Assembly (NCBI RefSeq): GCF_000013885.1
Contig: NC_007964.1
Location: forward strand, 1 to 64,000
Direction of reading: 5' to 3'
DNA from: Nitrobacter hamburgensis X14
GTDB lineage: Bacteria > Pseudomonadota > Alphaproteobacteria > Rhizobiales > Xanthobacteraceae
DNA length: 64,000 nt
The notes beneath the pieces are model-generated. The model did not search any database. It worked only from the letters and a program-made list of their open reading frames with translations, and had not been told where the DNA came from. This document shows, in pieces, positions 9,957 through 19,576 of the stretch. The position numbers and the translations under genes were made by a program. Each line of letters begins with the position of its first letter. Position 1 is the stretch's first letter.

Positions 9957-10241
9957 TCAACCTTCGATGATAATGAAGTCGGCTTCCGAACATGTCTGGC
10001 GGATCGCCTTCGCGGCCTGATATTCGGGACTTTGATAGCACGCTTTCGCGGTGGCGAGGTCCTTGAACTCGACCACCACATTGCGGGCGCGCGAGGTACC
10101 TTCCATCGAATCGAATGGACCGCCGCCCACGATGAAGTTGGCGCGGAACTTTTCAAACGCGGGCTGCGCCGCGGCGAGATAGTCGGGATAGCGCTCGGAA
10201 TCGTGAACCGAGACGCGCACGACCCAATAACCTTTTGCCAT
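9957..10241 (-). CDS. DUF1330 domain protein
   Basis: Small 94-residue protein covering the whole DUF1330 (dimeric alpha-beta barrel, ABM-like) domain: MAKGYWVVRVSVHDSERYPD at the start, FIVGGGPFDSMEG in the middle and VVVEFKDLATAKACYQSPEY near the end. The biochemical role of the family is not settled. The ATG is preceded by a purine-rich stretch (GGAGAACC on the minus strand). It lies just upstream of the DUF4336 gene on the same strand. Confidence 0.85.
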   Translation of the reverse strand: MAKGYWVVRVSVHDSERYPDYLAAAQPAFEKFRANFIVGGGPFDSMEGTSRARNVVVEFKDLATAKACYQSPEYQAAKAIRQTCSEADFIIIEG

Positions 10242-10491
10242 GATCGGTTCTCCGTTTGATGCAGGTTTGTATCAAAACGGCCTGCCGAAGGCGCTCCGAC
10301 TTTATGATGGGGTATGATGGGATCGAGCAGCTTCGCGCCGCGCCTCGCGAAATCCCTCTACCCACGGCTTTCGGCAAGCACTGCGACGACTTCGTGAAGC
10401 CGGAACCGGGCGGCGTCCGGTGAACGCTGTTGTCAGCACAGCAGTCGCGCACGATAATAAGGTTCAACCGTCATGCTTTCACGGAGGCAAC

Positions 10492-11412
10492 ATGAGCTGG
10501 TTTCCCTCCAACGATCCCGTTCTCGGCGATCCCCTGACATGCGACGCGCTGGAGCTTGTCATCGTGCCGCGCATTCGCGACCTCGGCGACGGCTTCGCCG
10601 TTCGCCGCGCGCTGCCGCATGGCAAGCGGCAGATGGTCGGCCCGTTCATCTTCTTCGACCATTTCGGTCCGGTGCAGTTCGTCTCCGGCAAGGGCATGGA
10701 CGTGCGGCCGCATCCCCATATCGGGCTCGCCACCGTCACCTATCTGTTCGACGGCAGCATCATGCACCGCGACAGCGAGGGCAACATCCAGGAAATCCAG
10801 CCGGGCGCCATGAACCTGATGACCGCCGGACGCGGCATCGCGCATTCCGAACGCACGCCCGATACCCAGCGCGCAAGCGGACAAAAGATGCTCGGCCTGC
10901 AAAGCTGGATCGCGCTGCCGGCGGGGCGCGAGGAAATAGCGCCATCGTTCCAGCACTACGGCGCCGACAGCCTGCCGACCGTGCAGGACAAGGGATTCCG
11001 CGCCCGCGTCATCGCCGGCAATTCGTTCGGCGCGGCCTCGCCGGTCGAGATGGTGTCGCCGTGGTTCTACGTCGAGGTCTCACTCGACGCCGGCATGAGC
11101 GCGCCGCTGGATGCGGATCACGAGGAGCGCGCGATCTATGTCGTCGACGGCGAGATCGAGATCGCGGGCGACCGTCACGAAGCGCCGCAGCTTCTGATCT
11201 TCCGTCCCGGCGACCGCATCACGGTGCGGGCGACAAAGCCCACGCGAATGATGTTCCTCGGCGGCGACGCGCTGGAGGGGCCGCGCCACATCTGGTGGAA
11301 TTTCGTCTCCTCCAGCAAGGAACGCATCGAGCAGGCGAAAGAAGACTGGAAAACCGGCCGCTTCGCGCCTGTCCCGAACGAGCACGAGTTCATTCCGCTT
11401 CCGGAAAACTGA
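10492..11412 (+). CDS. Pirin family protein
   Basis: Cupin-fold protein of the pirin family (306 residues). The metal-binding N-terminal cupin is complete: FIFFDHFGPV, then RPHPHIGLATVTYLFDG, and GRGIAHSERTP. Bacterial pirins include quercetin 2,3-dioxygenases and redox-linked regulators; which applies here cannot be told. The ATG at 10492 has a good ribosome site (ACGGAGG 4-10 bases upstream). A longer GTG-initiated form from 10420 is open but has no such site. It ends 6 bases from the convergent kinase gene. Confidence 0.92.
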   Translation: MSWFPSNDPVLGDPLTCDALELVIVPRIRDLGDGFAVRRALPHGKRQMVGPFIFFDHFGPVQFVSGKGMDVRPHPHIGLATVTYLFDGSIMHRDSEGNIQEIQPGAMNLMTAGRGIAHSERTPDTQRASGQKMLGLQSWIALPAGREEIAPSFQHYGADSLPTVQDKGFRARVIAGNSFGAASPVEMVSPWFYVEVSLDAGMSAPLDADHEERAIYVVDGEIEIAGDRHEAPQLLIFRPGDRITVRATKPTRMMFLGGDALEGPRHIWWNFVSSSKERIEQAKEDWKTGRFAPVPNEHEFIPLPEN

Positions 11413-11418
11413 CCCGTC

Positions 11419-12420
11419 TCACGCCGGCAGCCCGTTGGCCTGCGCCAACTCTTTCAGCGACACCTGCGGCCGCGCGCCGATGTGCTGGATCACTTCGGCA
11501 GCGGCGAGCGCACCGAGCCGGCCCGCGTTTTCATGGCTCGTGCCGCGCACCAGGCCGAACAGAAACCCGGCGGCGAACAGATCACCGGCGCCGGTGGTAT
11601 CGACCAGCCCGTCGATCGGACACGCCGGCACCGCGACGACGTCGTCTTTCGTTGCAACCACACAGCCCTTCTCGCTGCGGGTGACGACGCCGAGCGCGAC
11701 ATCCTTGCGCAATTGCGCCAGCGCGGTGTCGAAGTCCGAGGTCTGATAAAGCGAACGCAGCTCAGTCTCGTTGGCGAAGACCAGATCGACGGCGTCGCTT
11801 CGCATCAACTGCAAAAACTCGTCACGGTAGCGATCGACGCAAAACGCATCCGACAGCGTCAGCGCCACTTGGCGATTCGCCCCATGCGCGATCTGCGACG
11901 CCTTGAGGAACGCGTCCTTGGCGGCCTTGGGATCCCACAGATAGCCCTCGAGATAGAGGATCGATGCGGCGGCGACGGTCTCCGCATCGATATCCGCCGG
12001 CGACAGATCCTGCGCGGCGCCGAGATAGGTGTTCATGGTGCGCTCGCCGTCCGGCGTCACCAGAATGTAGGAGCAGCCGGTGGCCGGACCGCCGGATGCA
12101 GGCGGCGTATCGAACGCCACCTTCGCGGCGCGAATGTCATGGGTATAGAGACGGCCGATCTGATCGTCCTTCACCTTGCCGACATAGGCGGCGCGCGCGC
12201 CGAATCCAGCGAGACCGACAATGGTGTTGGCGGCCGAGCCGCCCGACATTTCGGTCGCAGGCCCCATATCAGCATAGATCGATGCGGCGCGCGCCTCGTC
12301 GATCAGCGCCATGCCGCCCTTGACCATGCCGTGGGCAGCAAGAAAGCCCTCGTCGGTCCGCACCAGAACGTCGAAAATCGCATTGCCGATCCCGAGCACG
12401 TCGTATTTCGCTGAAGTCAT
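11419..12420 (-). CDS. PfkB-family carbohydrate/nucleoside kinase (adenosine kinase-like)
   Basis: Ribokinase-family kinase, 333 residues. The first PfkB motif is near GGSAANTIVGLAGFGARAAY and the second, with the catalytic Asp and anion hole, is DTTGAGDLFAAGFLFG near residues 273-288. Start MTSAKYDVLGIGNAIFDVLV is typical of the alphaproteobacterial group usually annotated as adenosine kinase. The substrate (adenosine or a sugar) is inferred from that resemblance only. It is divergent from murJ, with about 120 bases between them. Confidence 0.88.
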   Translation of the reverse strand: MTSAKYDVLGIGNAIFDVLVRTDEGFLAAHGMVKGGMALIDEARAASIYADMGPATEMSGGSAANTIVGLAGFGARAAYVGKVKDDQIGRLYTHDIRAAKVAFDTPPASGGPATGCSYILVTPDGERTMNTYLGAAQDLSPADIDAETVAAASILYLEGYLWDPKAAKDAFLKASQIAHGANRQVALTLSDAFCVDRYRDEFLQLMRSDAVDLVFANETELRSLYQTSDFDTALAQLRKDVALGVVTRSEKGCVVATKDDVVAVPACPIDGLVDTTGAGDLFAAGFLFGLVRGTSHENAGRLGALAAAEVIQHIGARPQVSLKELAQANGLPA

Positions 12421-12540
12421 TAAGAATATCCCGTCGCGGCGATTGCGGTGGAGCGAGGAATCCGGTCAGACTCCCCGGCCAGTGAAGGTGCCGCCTATCA
12501 CGGCACCTCCATGCCATCAAGCGCGGCACCCGACATTGCC

Positions 12541-14100
12541 ATGATCCGCTCCGTCCTCACCGTCTCCTCGGGCACGCTGGCGTCGCGTCTGCTCGGATTT
12601 GCGCGCGATGCCCTGACCGCGGCGCTGCTCGGCGCGGGCCCGGTCGCCGATGCTTTTCTGATGGCGTTTCAGCTCATCAACGTGATCCGCCGGATGCTCA
12701 GTGAAGGCGCCCTGAATGCGGCGCTGGTGCCGGCATGGATGCGCATGCGCGACGGCAGCGGCCTTGCCGCGGCATCGGCCTTCGCAGGCGCGGTGCTCGG
12801 GACCGTGAGCGCAACCCTGATCGCGTTAGCCGTGATCGTCGGCGTGGCAATGCCGCTTCTCATGACGCTGCTGGCGCCGGGTTTCGCCGGCCGCGACAGC
12901 CTGCAGCTCGCGGTCACCGATGCGCGGCTGATGCTGCCCTATCTGGCTTTCGCGGGTCCGGCGGCCGTCATCATGAGCCTGATGAACGCCCGACATCGCT
13001 TCGCGATCACCTCCTTCTCGCCGCTGCTGTTCAACGTCGCCCTGATTCTCGTCATCTCGGTGCTGCTTCTGTTGCATCAGGACTCGCACTCCGCCGCCAT
13101 GATGATGGCGGCAACCGTGGGCGCCGCGGGCCTGCTGCAACTGCTGGTTCTTTCGATCCCAGGTCGCCGCGACAACATCGCAAGTCCCTTGCGACTATCG
13201 TTCGATACCGGGATGCGGGATTTTGCCCGCAAGGCCGTCCCCGGCATGATCGCGAATTCAGGACCGCAACTGCTCATCGTGGCCGGCGCGATCGTCGCCT
13301 CCGTATCGCCGTCGGCCGTGGCGTGGCTTTACTTCGCCAATCGCTTGATCGAGTTGCCGCTGGGGATGGTCGGCGTCGCCATCGGCACCGTGCTGGTGCC
13401 GGAAATGAGCCGCGCCCTCAACAAGGGTGATAGGCTTGCGCTGGTCCATGCCGAGTCGCGAGGGATTGAACTGGCGGCGGCCCTCGCCTTGCCCGCGACG
13501 TTCGGTCTGATCGTCCTCAGCGAGCCGATCGTGCGGGTGCTGTTCGAGCACGGCGCGTTTACCGCGGCGGACACTCAAGCCACGGCGCTGGCGCTTGGTT
13601 GTCTCGGCCTCGGCCTGCCCGCTTATGTCCTGATCAAGGCGCTGTCTCCGGCCTTCTTCGCGCGCGGCAATACAATGACGCCGCTTCTGGCGGCGCTGAC
13701 CGGGATTGCGGTCGCGATCGTTCTCGCACTCGTATTCGGACGGCTGTTCGGTATAGGCGGTATCGCCGTCGCCGTGGCGGTCGGCGCATGGAGCAATGCC
13801 GCGAGCCTGGCCCGCAGCGTTGCCGCGACGTTCGGATTTTCCATCGATGCCGAAGCGCGGCGGCGGTTGCCGCGCATCGTGCTGGCCGCGTTGTTGATGG
13901 GCGGGCTTTTGTGGCTTGCCGTTCGGTTGCTGCCCCCGATGCCGGATGCGCACGAATTGCTACAGGCGGCCATGCTCGTTGTCCTGATCGTTGCCGGCAT
14001 CGCTGTCTATGGCCTGCTTTTGCTGGCGTTTCGGGTGATCGTCTGGAGCGACATGCAAGCCGCGCTGGCGCAATCCCGCTCCAGCGACTTGCACACCTAG
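12541..14100 (+). CDS. murJ: Lipid II flippase MurJ
   Basis: Polytopic inner-membrane protein (519 residues, about 14 hydrophobic segments) of the MVF/MOP superfamily that moves lipid II across the membrane for peptidoglycan synthesis. The hallmark N-terminus SGTLASRLLGFARDALTAAL and the segment NVIRRMLSEGALNAALVPAW are present, as is VLFEHGAFTAADT later. I start at the ATG at 12541 (MIRSVLTVSSG). The frame is open for 31 more codons upstream, but these do not look like MurJ. trpS follows 95 bases downstream on the same strand, a pairing common in this order. Confidence 0.96.
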   Translation: MIRSVLTVSSGTLASRLLGFARDALTAALLGAGPVADAFLMAFQLINVIRRMLSEGALNAALVPAWMRMRDGSGLAAASAFAGAVLGTVSATLIALAVIVGVAMPLLMTLLAPGFAGRDSLQLAVTDARLMLPYLAFAGPAAVIMSLMNARHRFAITSFSPLLFNVALILVISVLLLLHQDSHSAAMMMAATVGAAGLLQLLVLSIPGRRDNIASPLRLSFDTGMRDFARKAVPGMIANSGPQLLIVAGAIVASVSPSAVAWLYFANRLIELPLGMVGVAIGTVLVPEMSRALNKGDRLALVHAESRGIELAAALALPATFGLIVLSEPIVRVLFEHGAFTAADTQATALALGCLGLGLPAYVLIKALSPAFFARGNTMTPLLAALTGIAVAIVLALVFGRLFGIGGIAVAVAVGAWSNAASLARSVAATFGFSIDAEARRRLPRIVLAALLMGGLLWLAVRLLPPMPDAHELLQAAMLVVLIVAGIAVYGLLLLAFRVIVWSDMQAALAQSRSSDLHT

Positions 14101-14195
14101 CGCGCGCGTGGCAATGGACGACGCGACGCGCCGACGGCATCGCGCCGCGTTTCGCAGCGCTTCGACGGACCGCGCGGCAGGCAGGAACTAAAGCG

Positions 14196-15239
14196 ATGAC
14201 GACACGGGTTTTTTCGGGCGTTCAGCCGACCGGCAATCTGCATCTCGGCAACTATCTCGGCGCCATCGTCAATTTCGTGAAATTGCAGGCCGACCACCAG
14301 TGCCTCTATTGCGTGGTCGATCTCCACGCCATCACCGTTCCCGTCGCCGTCTGGGGCGGCCCGGATGAATTGCGCCGCAACACCCGCGAGGTGACCGCAG
14401 CCTTCATCGCCAGCGGTATCGATCCGAAGCAGCACATCATCTTCAACCAGAGTCAGGTGGCGGGCCATGCCGAACTGACCTGGGTGTTCAACTGCGTGGC
14501 GCGGCTCGGCTGGCTCAACCGCATGACCCAGTTCAAGGAAAAGGCCGGCAAGGATCGCGAGAACGCGTCGATCGGCCTGTACGATTATCCGGTGCTGATG
14601 GCCTCGGACATCCTGCTCTATCGCGCCACGCACGTTCCGGTCGGCGAGGACCAGAAACAGCACCTCGAACTCAGCCGCGACATCGCGCAGAAATTCAACA
14701 ACGACTTTTCCGCTTCAATTGCCGGCAACGGCCATGGCGACGGTTTCTTTCCGCTGCCGGAGCCCGTGATTACCGGACCCGCGACGCGCGTGATGAGCCT
14801 GCGCGACGGCACCAAGAAGATGTCGAAGTCGGATCCGTCGGATTATTCGCGCATCAACCTCACCGACGATGCCGACACCATCGCGCAAAAGATCCGCAAA
14901 GCCAAGACCGACCCGGAGCCGCTGCCGTCGGAGGAAAAGGGGCTGGAAAGCCGCCCCGAAGCCGACAATCTCGTCGGCATCTATGCGGCATTGTCAGGGA
15001 AACCCAAACCCGAGGTGCTCGCGCAATTCGGCGGCGCGCAGTTCTCGGGCTTCAAGTCCAACCTCGTCGATCTCGCGGTCGCAAAGCTGTCGCCGATCGC
15101 AGCAGAAATGAAACGGCTGACCGACGATCCGGCCTATGTCGAGGGGATTCTGATCGAGGGCGCCGACCGCGCCCGCGCCATCGCCTCCGAAACCATGAAT
15201 GCGGTGAAGGACATCGTCGGTTTCATCCGCAAACGATAA
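14196..15239 (+). CDS. trpS: Tryptophan--tRNA ligase
   Basis: Class I aminoacyl-tRNA synthetase charging tRNA-Trp. The HIGH-equivalent lies in GVQPTGNLHLGNYLG at residues 8-22 and the KMSKS loop is KKMSKSDPSD in the second half. 347 residues, complete to the C-terminal VKDIVGFIRKR. The ATG at 14196 gives the canonical start MTTRVFSGVQPTG. The frame stays open back into murJ, but those codons are not part of the protein. Copy 2 of the dispersed element lies about 90 bases after the stop. Confidence 0.98.
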   Translation: MTTRVFSGVQPTGNLHLGNYLGAIVNFVKLQADHQCLYCVVDLHAITVPVAVWGGPDELRRNTREVTAAFIASGIDPKQHIIFNQSQVAGHAELTWVFNCVARLGWLNRMTQFKEKAGKDRENASIGLYDYPVLMASDILLYRATHVPVGEDQKQHLELSRDIAQKFNNDFSASIAGNGHGDGFFPLPEPVITGPATRVMSLRDGTKKMSKSDPSDYSRINLTDDADTIAQKIRKAKTDPEPLPSEEKGLESRPEADNLVGIYAALSGKPKPEVLAQFGGAQFSGFKSNLVDLAVAKLSPIAAEMKRLTDDPAYVEGILIEGADRARAIASETMNAVKDIVGFIRKR

Positions 15240-15329
15240 AGCGTCTTCGCACAGGCAGTTTTCCAGCAGCGTCATACGGGCTTGTCCCGCGGCCATCCAC
15301 GTCTTGCGCGGCTGTCGTTTTACACAGCC

Positions 15330-15434
15330 CAGAGCCTTTCCGCTTCTGATGGAATCAGAAGCGGGCTCTATGATTTTGATTTGACGCGTTTTCTTCACGC
15401 GAACCGGTATCCACTTCGCTCGAAAACGCTCTAG
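15330..15434 (+). repeat. Dispersed two-hairpin element, copy 2
   Basis: Near-consensus copy. Helix 1 is GCTTCTGAT-GGA-ATCAGAAGC within AGAGCC/GGCTCT, and helix 2 is GCGTTTTC/GAAAACGC enclosing GCGAA/TTCGC. Its terminal CTAG (15431-15434) is one of the two target-duplication copies flanking the IS element that begins at 15435. Confidence 0.9.
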
Positions 15435-16737
15435 CAGGCTGTTGAAGAAGTCTCTGGCGCAGCGGTTCTGGGCATGATTCTCTTGATGCGGATGCGTCGA
15501 GGGGGGAGCGATGCGGGGAAGCGACGAACGGTCAGGCTCGCTGTTCAGCTATGTGGACTTGGAGGCTCGGATTCGCTCCGACCATCCGCTGCGAACGATC
15601 CGACAGATCGCGAACGCGGCGTTGAATGATCTGTCGAGGGACTTTGACAAGCTCTACACGGCGTTCGGCCGTCCCTCGATCGCACCGGAGAAGCTGCTTC
15701 GGGCAATGCTGCTGCAGGCATTCTACGGGATCCGCTCGGAACGGCAGTTGATGGAGCGGCTGGAGTTCGACCTGCTGTTGCGCTGGTTCGTGGGCTTGGG
15801 CGTGGACGACCCGGTGTGGGGACCACTCGACCTTCTCGAAGAACCGCGACCGATTGCTTGAAGGTGAGATCGCCGCGAAGTTCTTGAACGCGCTGATGGG
15901 GCAGCACCAGGTCAAGCGGCTGTTATCAAGCGAGCATTTTTCGGTCGACGGCACGCTGATCGAGGCGTGGGCATCGATCAAGAGCTTCCGGCGCAAGGAC
16001 GGCGGTGACCAGGACAGTGATGGACCGGGACGCAACGCCGAGCGCAGTTTCCACAACGAGAAGCGCTGCAACGAGACGCATCAGAGCACGACCGATCCCG
16101 AGGCACGGCTCTATAAGAAGGGCGGCGGCCAGCCGGCGAAGCTTTGCTACATCGGCCATGCCCTGATGGAGAACCGCAACGGACTGGCGGTGCTGGGTGG
16201 CGTGAGCCGGGCGACCGGAACGGCGGAGCGGGATCAGGCGTTGGCGCTGATCGACTGCCACCGCGGCCAAAGCGAGCGGCGGATCACGCTGGGCGCCGAC
16301 AAGGCCTATGACGTCACCGCATTCGTCGAGGACTTAAGACGGCGTTCGGTCACGCCGCACATCGCCATCGACGGGCATTTGAGCAAGACCGGAAAGCCGC
16401 GCAAGACCGCGATCGACCAGAGGACTCTCCGTCATGCCGGATATGCCGTCAGCCAACGCTGTCGCAAGCGCATCGAGGAGGTGTTCGGCTGGATCAAGGC
16501 CTCCGCCGGACTTGCCAAGATCAAGCTGCGAGGCCGCGACCGCGTCAACGCCACCTTCACCCTGGCGCTGGCGGCCTACAACCTGATCCGCTTGCCCAAA
16601 CTCCTGGCAGCCGCCGCGTGAAACACAAGTCGTGCACCGTCAAGATGCTCGATCAGGACCCTGATGGTGGCGCCGCCCGCAGATCACGCTGACTCCATTC
16701 CATATCCGTCTCCGTGGGAAACTTCTTCAACAGCCTG
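15435..16737 (+). mobile_element. IS5-family-like insertion sequence
   Basis: A 1303-bp element bounded by perfect 17-bp terminal inverted repeats: CAGGCTGTTGAAGAAGT at 15435-15451 and its complement at 16721-16737. It is flanked by direct CTAG copies (15431-15434 and 16738-16741), which fits the 4-bp YTAR target duplication of the IS5 subgroup. It carries one transposase gene in two frames. The insertion point is exactly the end of copy 2 of the dispersed element. Confidence 0.93.
15511..16621 (+). pseudogene. IS5-family transposase, frameshifted
   Basis: Transposase of about 370 residues split by a one-base shift. The first part (15511 to about 15820) has the N-terminal domain with SLFSYVDLEARIRSDHPLR. 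Reading then needs to drop one base in the GGGG run at 15818-15821 to continue as DHSTFSKNRDRLLEGEIAAK in the next frame. That frame carries the DDE triad candidates: the first D in FSVDGTLIEAWAS, the second in LGADKAYD and the E in RIEEVFGWIKASAG. As written, frame 1 stops at 15861. Programmed frameshifting seems unlikely because the shift is +1 and there is no usual slippery heptamer. A sequencing error is possible. I treat it as an inactivated gene. Confidence 0.88.
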
Positions 16738-16864
16738 CTAGAACTGAATCCTTACGCCCGCCACAATCGTTGCGGCCACAAAGTCAACGTCCAAGCCGCT
16801 TGTCCCGGGCGCCCGCGCCGTGGCAGCATAGCGGGGTTTGGCGTGATTCAGCAGCGGGACATGC

Positions 16865-17359
16865 ATGAGCGCACAACGTAGAAGCTACGAGACGGGCCAC
16901 AAGCCGAAGTATCTGGTTGTCGTCGATGACAGCGCGGAATGGGACCGCGCGGTCTACTATGCGAGCCGCCGCGCCATCCGTGTCGGCGGCGGCATCGTCA
17001 TGTTGCGGGTGATCGAGACGGAAGACCGCAATCAGGAATGGCTCGGCGTCGCGGAGGTGATGCGTGCCGAGGCCTATGAAGGCGCCAACGCCGCGCTCGA
17101 TCGCGCCGCCGGCCGGGCCAACGGCATTGCCGCGATCACGCCGGAACGCGTCATTCGCGAGGGCAATCCGCTCGAACAGATTCTCGATGTCATCGTCCAG
17201 GACGTCGATATTTCGATGCTGGTGCTGGCCGCCGCCGGCGGTCCCGAAGGCCCTGGCCCGATCATCACGACGCTGGCCAAAACCGCCGGGAACTTCCCGA
17301 TTCCGGTGACGATCGTGCCGGGCAGCCTGACCGACGACGAGGTCGATGCGCTGTCCTAG
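16865..17359 (+). CDS. Universal stress protein (UspA-like)
   Basis: 164-residue single-domain UspA-fold protein. The core opens with YLVVVDDSAEWDRAVYYASRRA, in which the Asp contacts nucleotide in ATP-binding members, and MLVLAAAGGPEGPGPIITTL near residues 119-138 occupies the place of the Gly-rich nucleotide loop. It ends with VTIVPGSLTDDE. It is likely cytosolic and stress-linked by family; nothing in the context makes the role more precise. The ATG at 16865 comes 127 bases after the IS, so its original promoter may have been displaced by the insertion. Confidence 0.88.
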   Translation: MSAQRRSYETGHKPKYLVVVDDSAEWDRAVYYASRRAIRVGGGIVMLRVIETEDRNQEWLGVAEVMRAEAYEGANAALDRAAGRANGIAAITPERVIREGNPLEQILDVIVQDVDISMLVLAAAGGPEGPGPIITTLAKTAGNFPIPVTIVPGSLTDDEVDALS

Positions 17360-17537
17360 CGCCTGCGGCGATGAGAACTCCTCCCCCATGGGGAGAGGCA
17401 AGGAACGACCGTAATAGACTCTAGATCCCATTCGGCCGAAAACGGCCGCCCCGCGCGCCCTTGATCGTGCTTTTGCGATGGCTATCTGCTAAGGGAACCT
17501 ACGCGCCGGCCTTGAACCGGCGACGACGGAGAGATCG

Positions 17538-18113
17538 ATGTTCATTCAGACCGAAGTCACCCCCAATCCCGCCACCTTGAAGTTCCTTCCGGGCCGCACC
17601 GTACTCGGCAAAGGCACGATGGAATTCAACGGCCCCGACACGGCCGGCCGCTCGCAGCTCGCCGTAAGGCTGTTCGCCGTGCACGGCGTCACCGGCGTGT
17701 TCTATGGCTCGGACTTCATCACGGTGACGAAGGACGCCAGCGACTGGCAGCATCTCAAGCCGGCCATCCTCGGCGTGATTATGGAACACTACATGTCGGG
17801 CGCGCCGCTGTTGGCGGACGGCGAAACTGCGGGGAATGACGAGGCCAACAAAGATGAGGCCGTTGAATTCTTCGACGAAGCAGACGCCGAGACCGTGACC
17901 TTGATCAAGGACCTGATCGAAACGCGGGTGCGGCCGGGGGTCGCCGATGACGGCGGCGATATCACCTTCCGCGGCTTCAAGGATGGCGTCGTCTATGTGA
18001 ACATGAAGGGTTCGTGCTCCGGATGCCCGTCATCGACCGTGACCTTGCGGAACGGCATCCAGAACCTGCTGAAACATTTCGTGCCCGAAGTGGTCGAAGT
18101 CCGGCCGGTGTAG
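17538..18113 (+). CDS. NifU family Fe-S scaffold protein (Nfu)
   Basis: Fe-S cluster carrier of 191 residues. The N-terminal Nfu_N domain (MFIQTEVTPNPATLKFLPGR) is followed by an acidic linker (about residues 95-115) and the C-terminal NifU-like domain, whose CxxC lies in MKGSCSGCPSSTVTLR near residues 155-170. Two such proteins can hold a bridging [4Fe-4S] cluster for transfer to target enzymes. The GGAGAG just before the ATG is a good ribosome site. It is convergent with the DUF2778 gene, 29 bases away. Confidence 0.95.
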   Translation: MFIQTEVTPNPATLKFLPGRTVLGKGTMEFNGPDTAGRSQLAVRLFAVHGVTGVFYGSDFITVTKDASDWQHLKPAILGVIMEHYMSGAPLLADGETAGNDEANKDEAVEFFDEADAETVTLIKDLIETRVRPGVADDGGDITFRGFKDGVVYVNMKGSCSGCPSSTVTLRNGIQNLLKHFVPEVVEVRPV

Positions 18114-18142
18114 CGTCGCGTTTTCTGGCGGCGAGGCCGGTT

Positions 18143-19273
18143 TCAGAGTTTTGCGACGACAACCATCCGCTTGACCCGGCCGCTCTTGTAGGCGCGCAGG
18201 AAAGCGTTGTAGTTCCTGAACGACACGCAGCCGTTGGAATCACCGTTCGGCCCGAGCATGTAGGTATGCGCGAGCAGCCCGGTGCGCCCGTATATCTTGT
18301 CCTCGCCGCCGACCGGTTTCAGCCGGATCGCTTCGACGCCGTGGAAAGGGCGCTCGCGCAGCGACAGCTCGTAGGTGTGCGGCGGCGTCACGCCGCGCAT
18401 TTTCCTGTCGGCATAGCGCGGATCGTCCATCATTTTGCCGAGCCCCGAATGCGCCTCGAGTTTGGTGCCGTCCGGTAGATAGACCGTGCGCGCGGAAATA
18501 TCGTAGACGGCGGTGAACTGGTCGTATTGCGGGATGCGACCGAGCGTCAGGCTCTCACCCTCGCTCGTCACCCCGCCGTCGGGCGCAGCGAACGCGAGTT
18601 GCAGACCACCGGATGCGGGTTTGCCGAACAGCCTCTCGAAGATGGATGGCTTTTTCGGCTCCGGCTCCAGCGCGGCAGCGGCGCTGGCCTGCGCGACCTC
18701 GCGGCGGGATGGACCGGCAGCAACCTGCACCTGACGCAGTTCGGCCGGACGAGGCGCCGGCATCGGCACGACCACCGCGACGAGCTGCGGCGCGCGCGGA
18801 AGCGGCAGGGTCTCCGGTCCAGCCTGCGCGGGAAGCGAGGCAACCTCTCGCGCAGCCTGAGCCGGCTCCGCCGACAGCCGGAAGGTTCCCGGCGGCGGGC
18901 CGAGGAAGCGCGGACCGTAGAGCAATGCCGTGCGGGCCCGCGCGGCGGGATCGTCGATGCTGGCGGCAGCCGCCGTGCGGGCTTCGGTCGTCCCTTGTAC
19001 GGCTTGCGGCGCGGGCATCTCGCGCAACGCCTCGTACGCGGCCGCGATGCGATCGGCCGGTTCCACCGAGCGGATGGATGTGGCCGGCGGCAGCGATGCC
19101 GTGACCAGTTCCGGGTCTCCGCCGGAAACGTTGGCGTAGAGCGTCCAGGCGCAGGCAAGCGCGATGCAACCGAGCGCGGCAGCGCCGAGAATATTTTGTG
19201 GAACGGCCTTACGGGGCGATCCGGCGGAATAAACCGCCCCATCATAATAACGCGTGCCCGTAACGTCCGTCAT
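18143..19273 (-). CDS. DUF2778 (Tlde1-like) exported protein, possible L,D-transpeptidase fold
   Basis: 376-residue protein with one N-terminal membrane segment (about residues 28-46, ILGAAALGCIALACAWTLYA), then a long Pro/Ala-rich periplasmic linker. The C-terminal domain (about 265-376) contains AHTYMLGPNGDSNGCVSFRN, with the His and Cys spaced as in DUF2778/Tlde1 proteins related to L,D-transpeptidases. This suggests action on peptidoglycan in the periplasm. Start set at MTDVTGTRYYD (19273); five extra codons upstream are possible. It is divergent from tsaB across 303 bases. Confidence 0.82.
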   Translation of the reverse strand: MTDVTGTRYYDGAVYSAGSPRKAVPQNILGAAALGCIALACAWTLYANVSGGDPELVTASLPPATSIRSVEPADRIAAAYEALREMPAPQAVQGTTEARTAAAASIDDPAARARTALLYGPRFLGPPPGTFRLSAEPAQAAREVASLPAQAGPETLPLPRAPQLVAVVVPMPAPRPAELRQVQVAAGPSRREVAQASAAAALEPEPKKPSIFERLFGKPASGGLQLAFAAPDGGVTSEGESLTLGRIPQYDQFTAVYDISARTVYLPDGTKLEAHSGLGKMMDDPRYADRKMRGVTPPHTYELSLRERPFHGVEAIRLKPVGGEDKIYGRTGLLAHTYMLGPNGDSNGCVSFRNYNAFLRAYKSGRVKRMVVVAKL

Positions 19274-19576
19274 TCGCCCCACGTCCACAGTCGCTCAATG
19301 CCCGATCTTTGCAGGCGGCAGCCCGAAGGACTGCATGCCGCCGGCAAATGCGGATTCAAGACTGCATGGCTGATTCGCTGACCCCAAAGTTCCGGCGAAC
19401 CTGTCGCAGACTTGCGGAGCCATTAAGGCGACTTTTAGTTAAATGCGGATTAAGTGTTGGGCGGAACTCAGGCACACCGAAAAATGCCGGGTTCGCTGCA
19501 ATCTGGTGTCTAAAACCCGGCTTCGTCTCCCGGAACCGCAGGTAATCCGCCGGGAACGGTGCTAATCTGGCTCCCG
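19274..19576. other. Divergent intergenic region, no gene seen
   Basis: 303 bases between the DUF2778 gene (minus) and tsaB (plus). The AT-rich stretch near 19425-19455 is the best place for a promoter, but I could not assign clear boxes. No repeat copy or hairpin stands out. Confidence 0.45.

Noticed and set aside
15818..15830. Programmed ribosomal frameshift in the IS transposase
   Set aside because: The needed shift is +1 at a GGGG run without the usual A-rich slippery heptamer or a clear stimulating structure; a simple indel is more likely.
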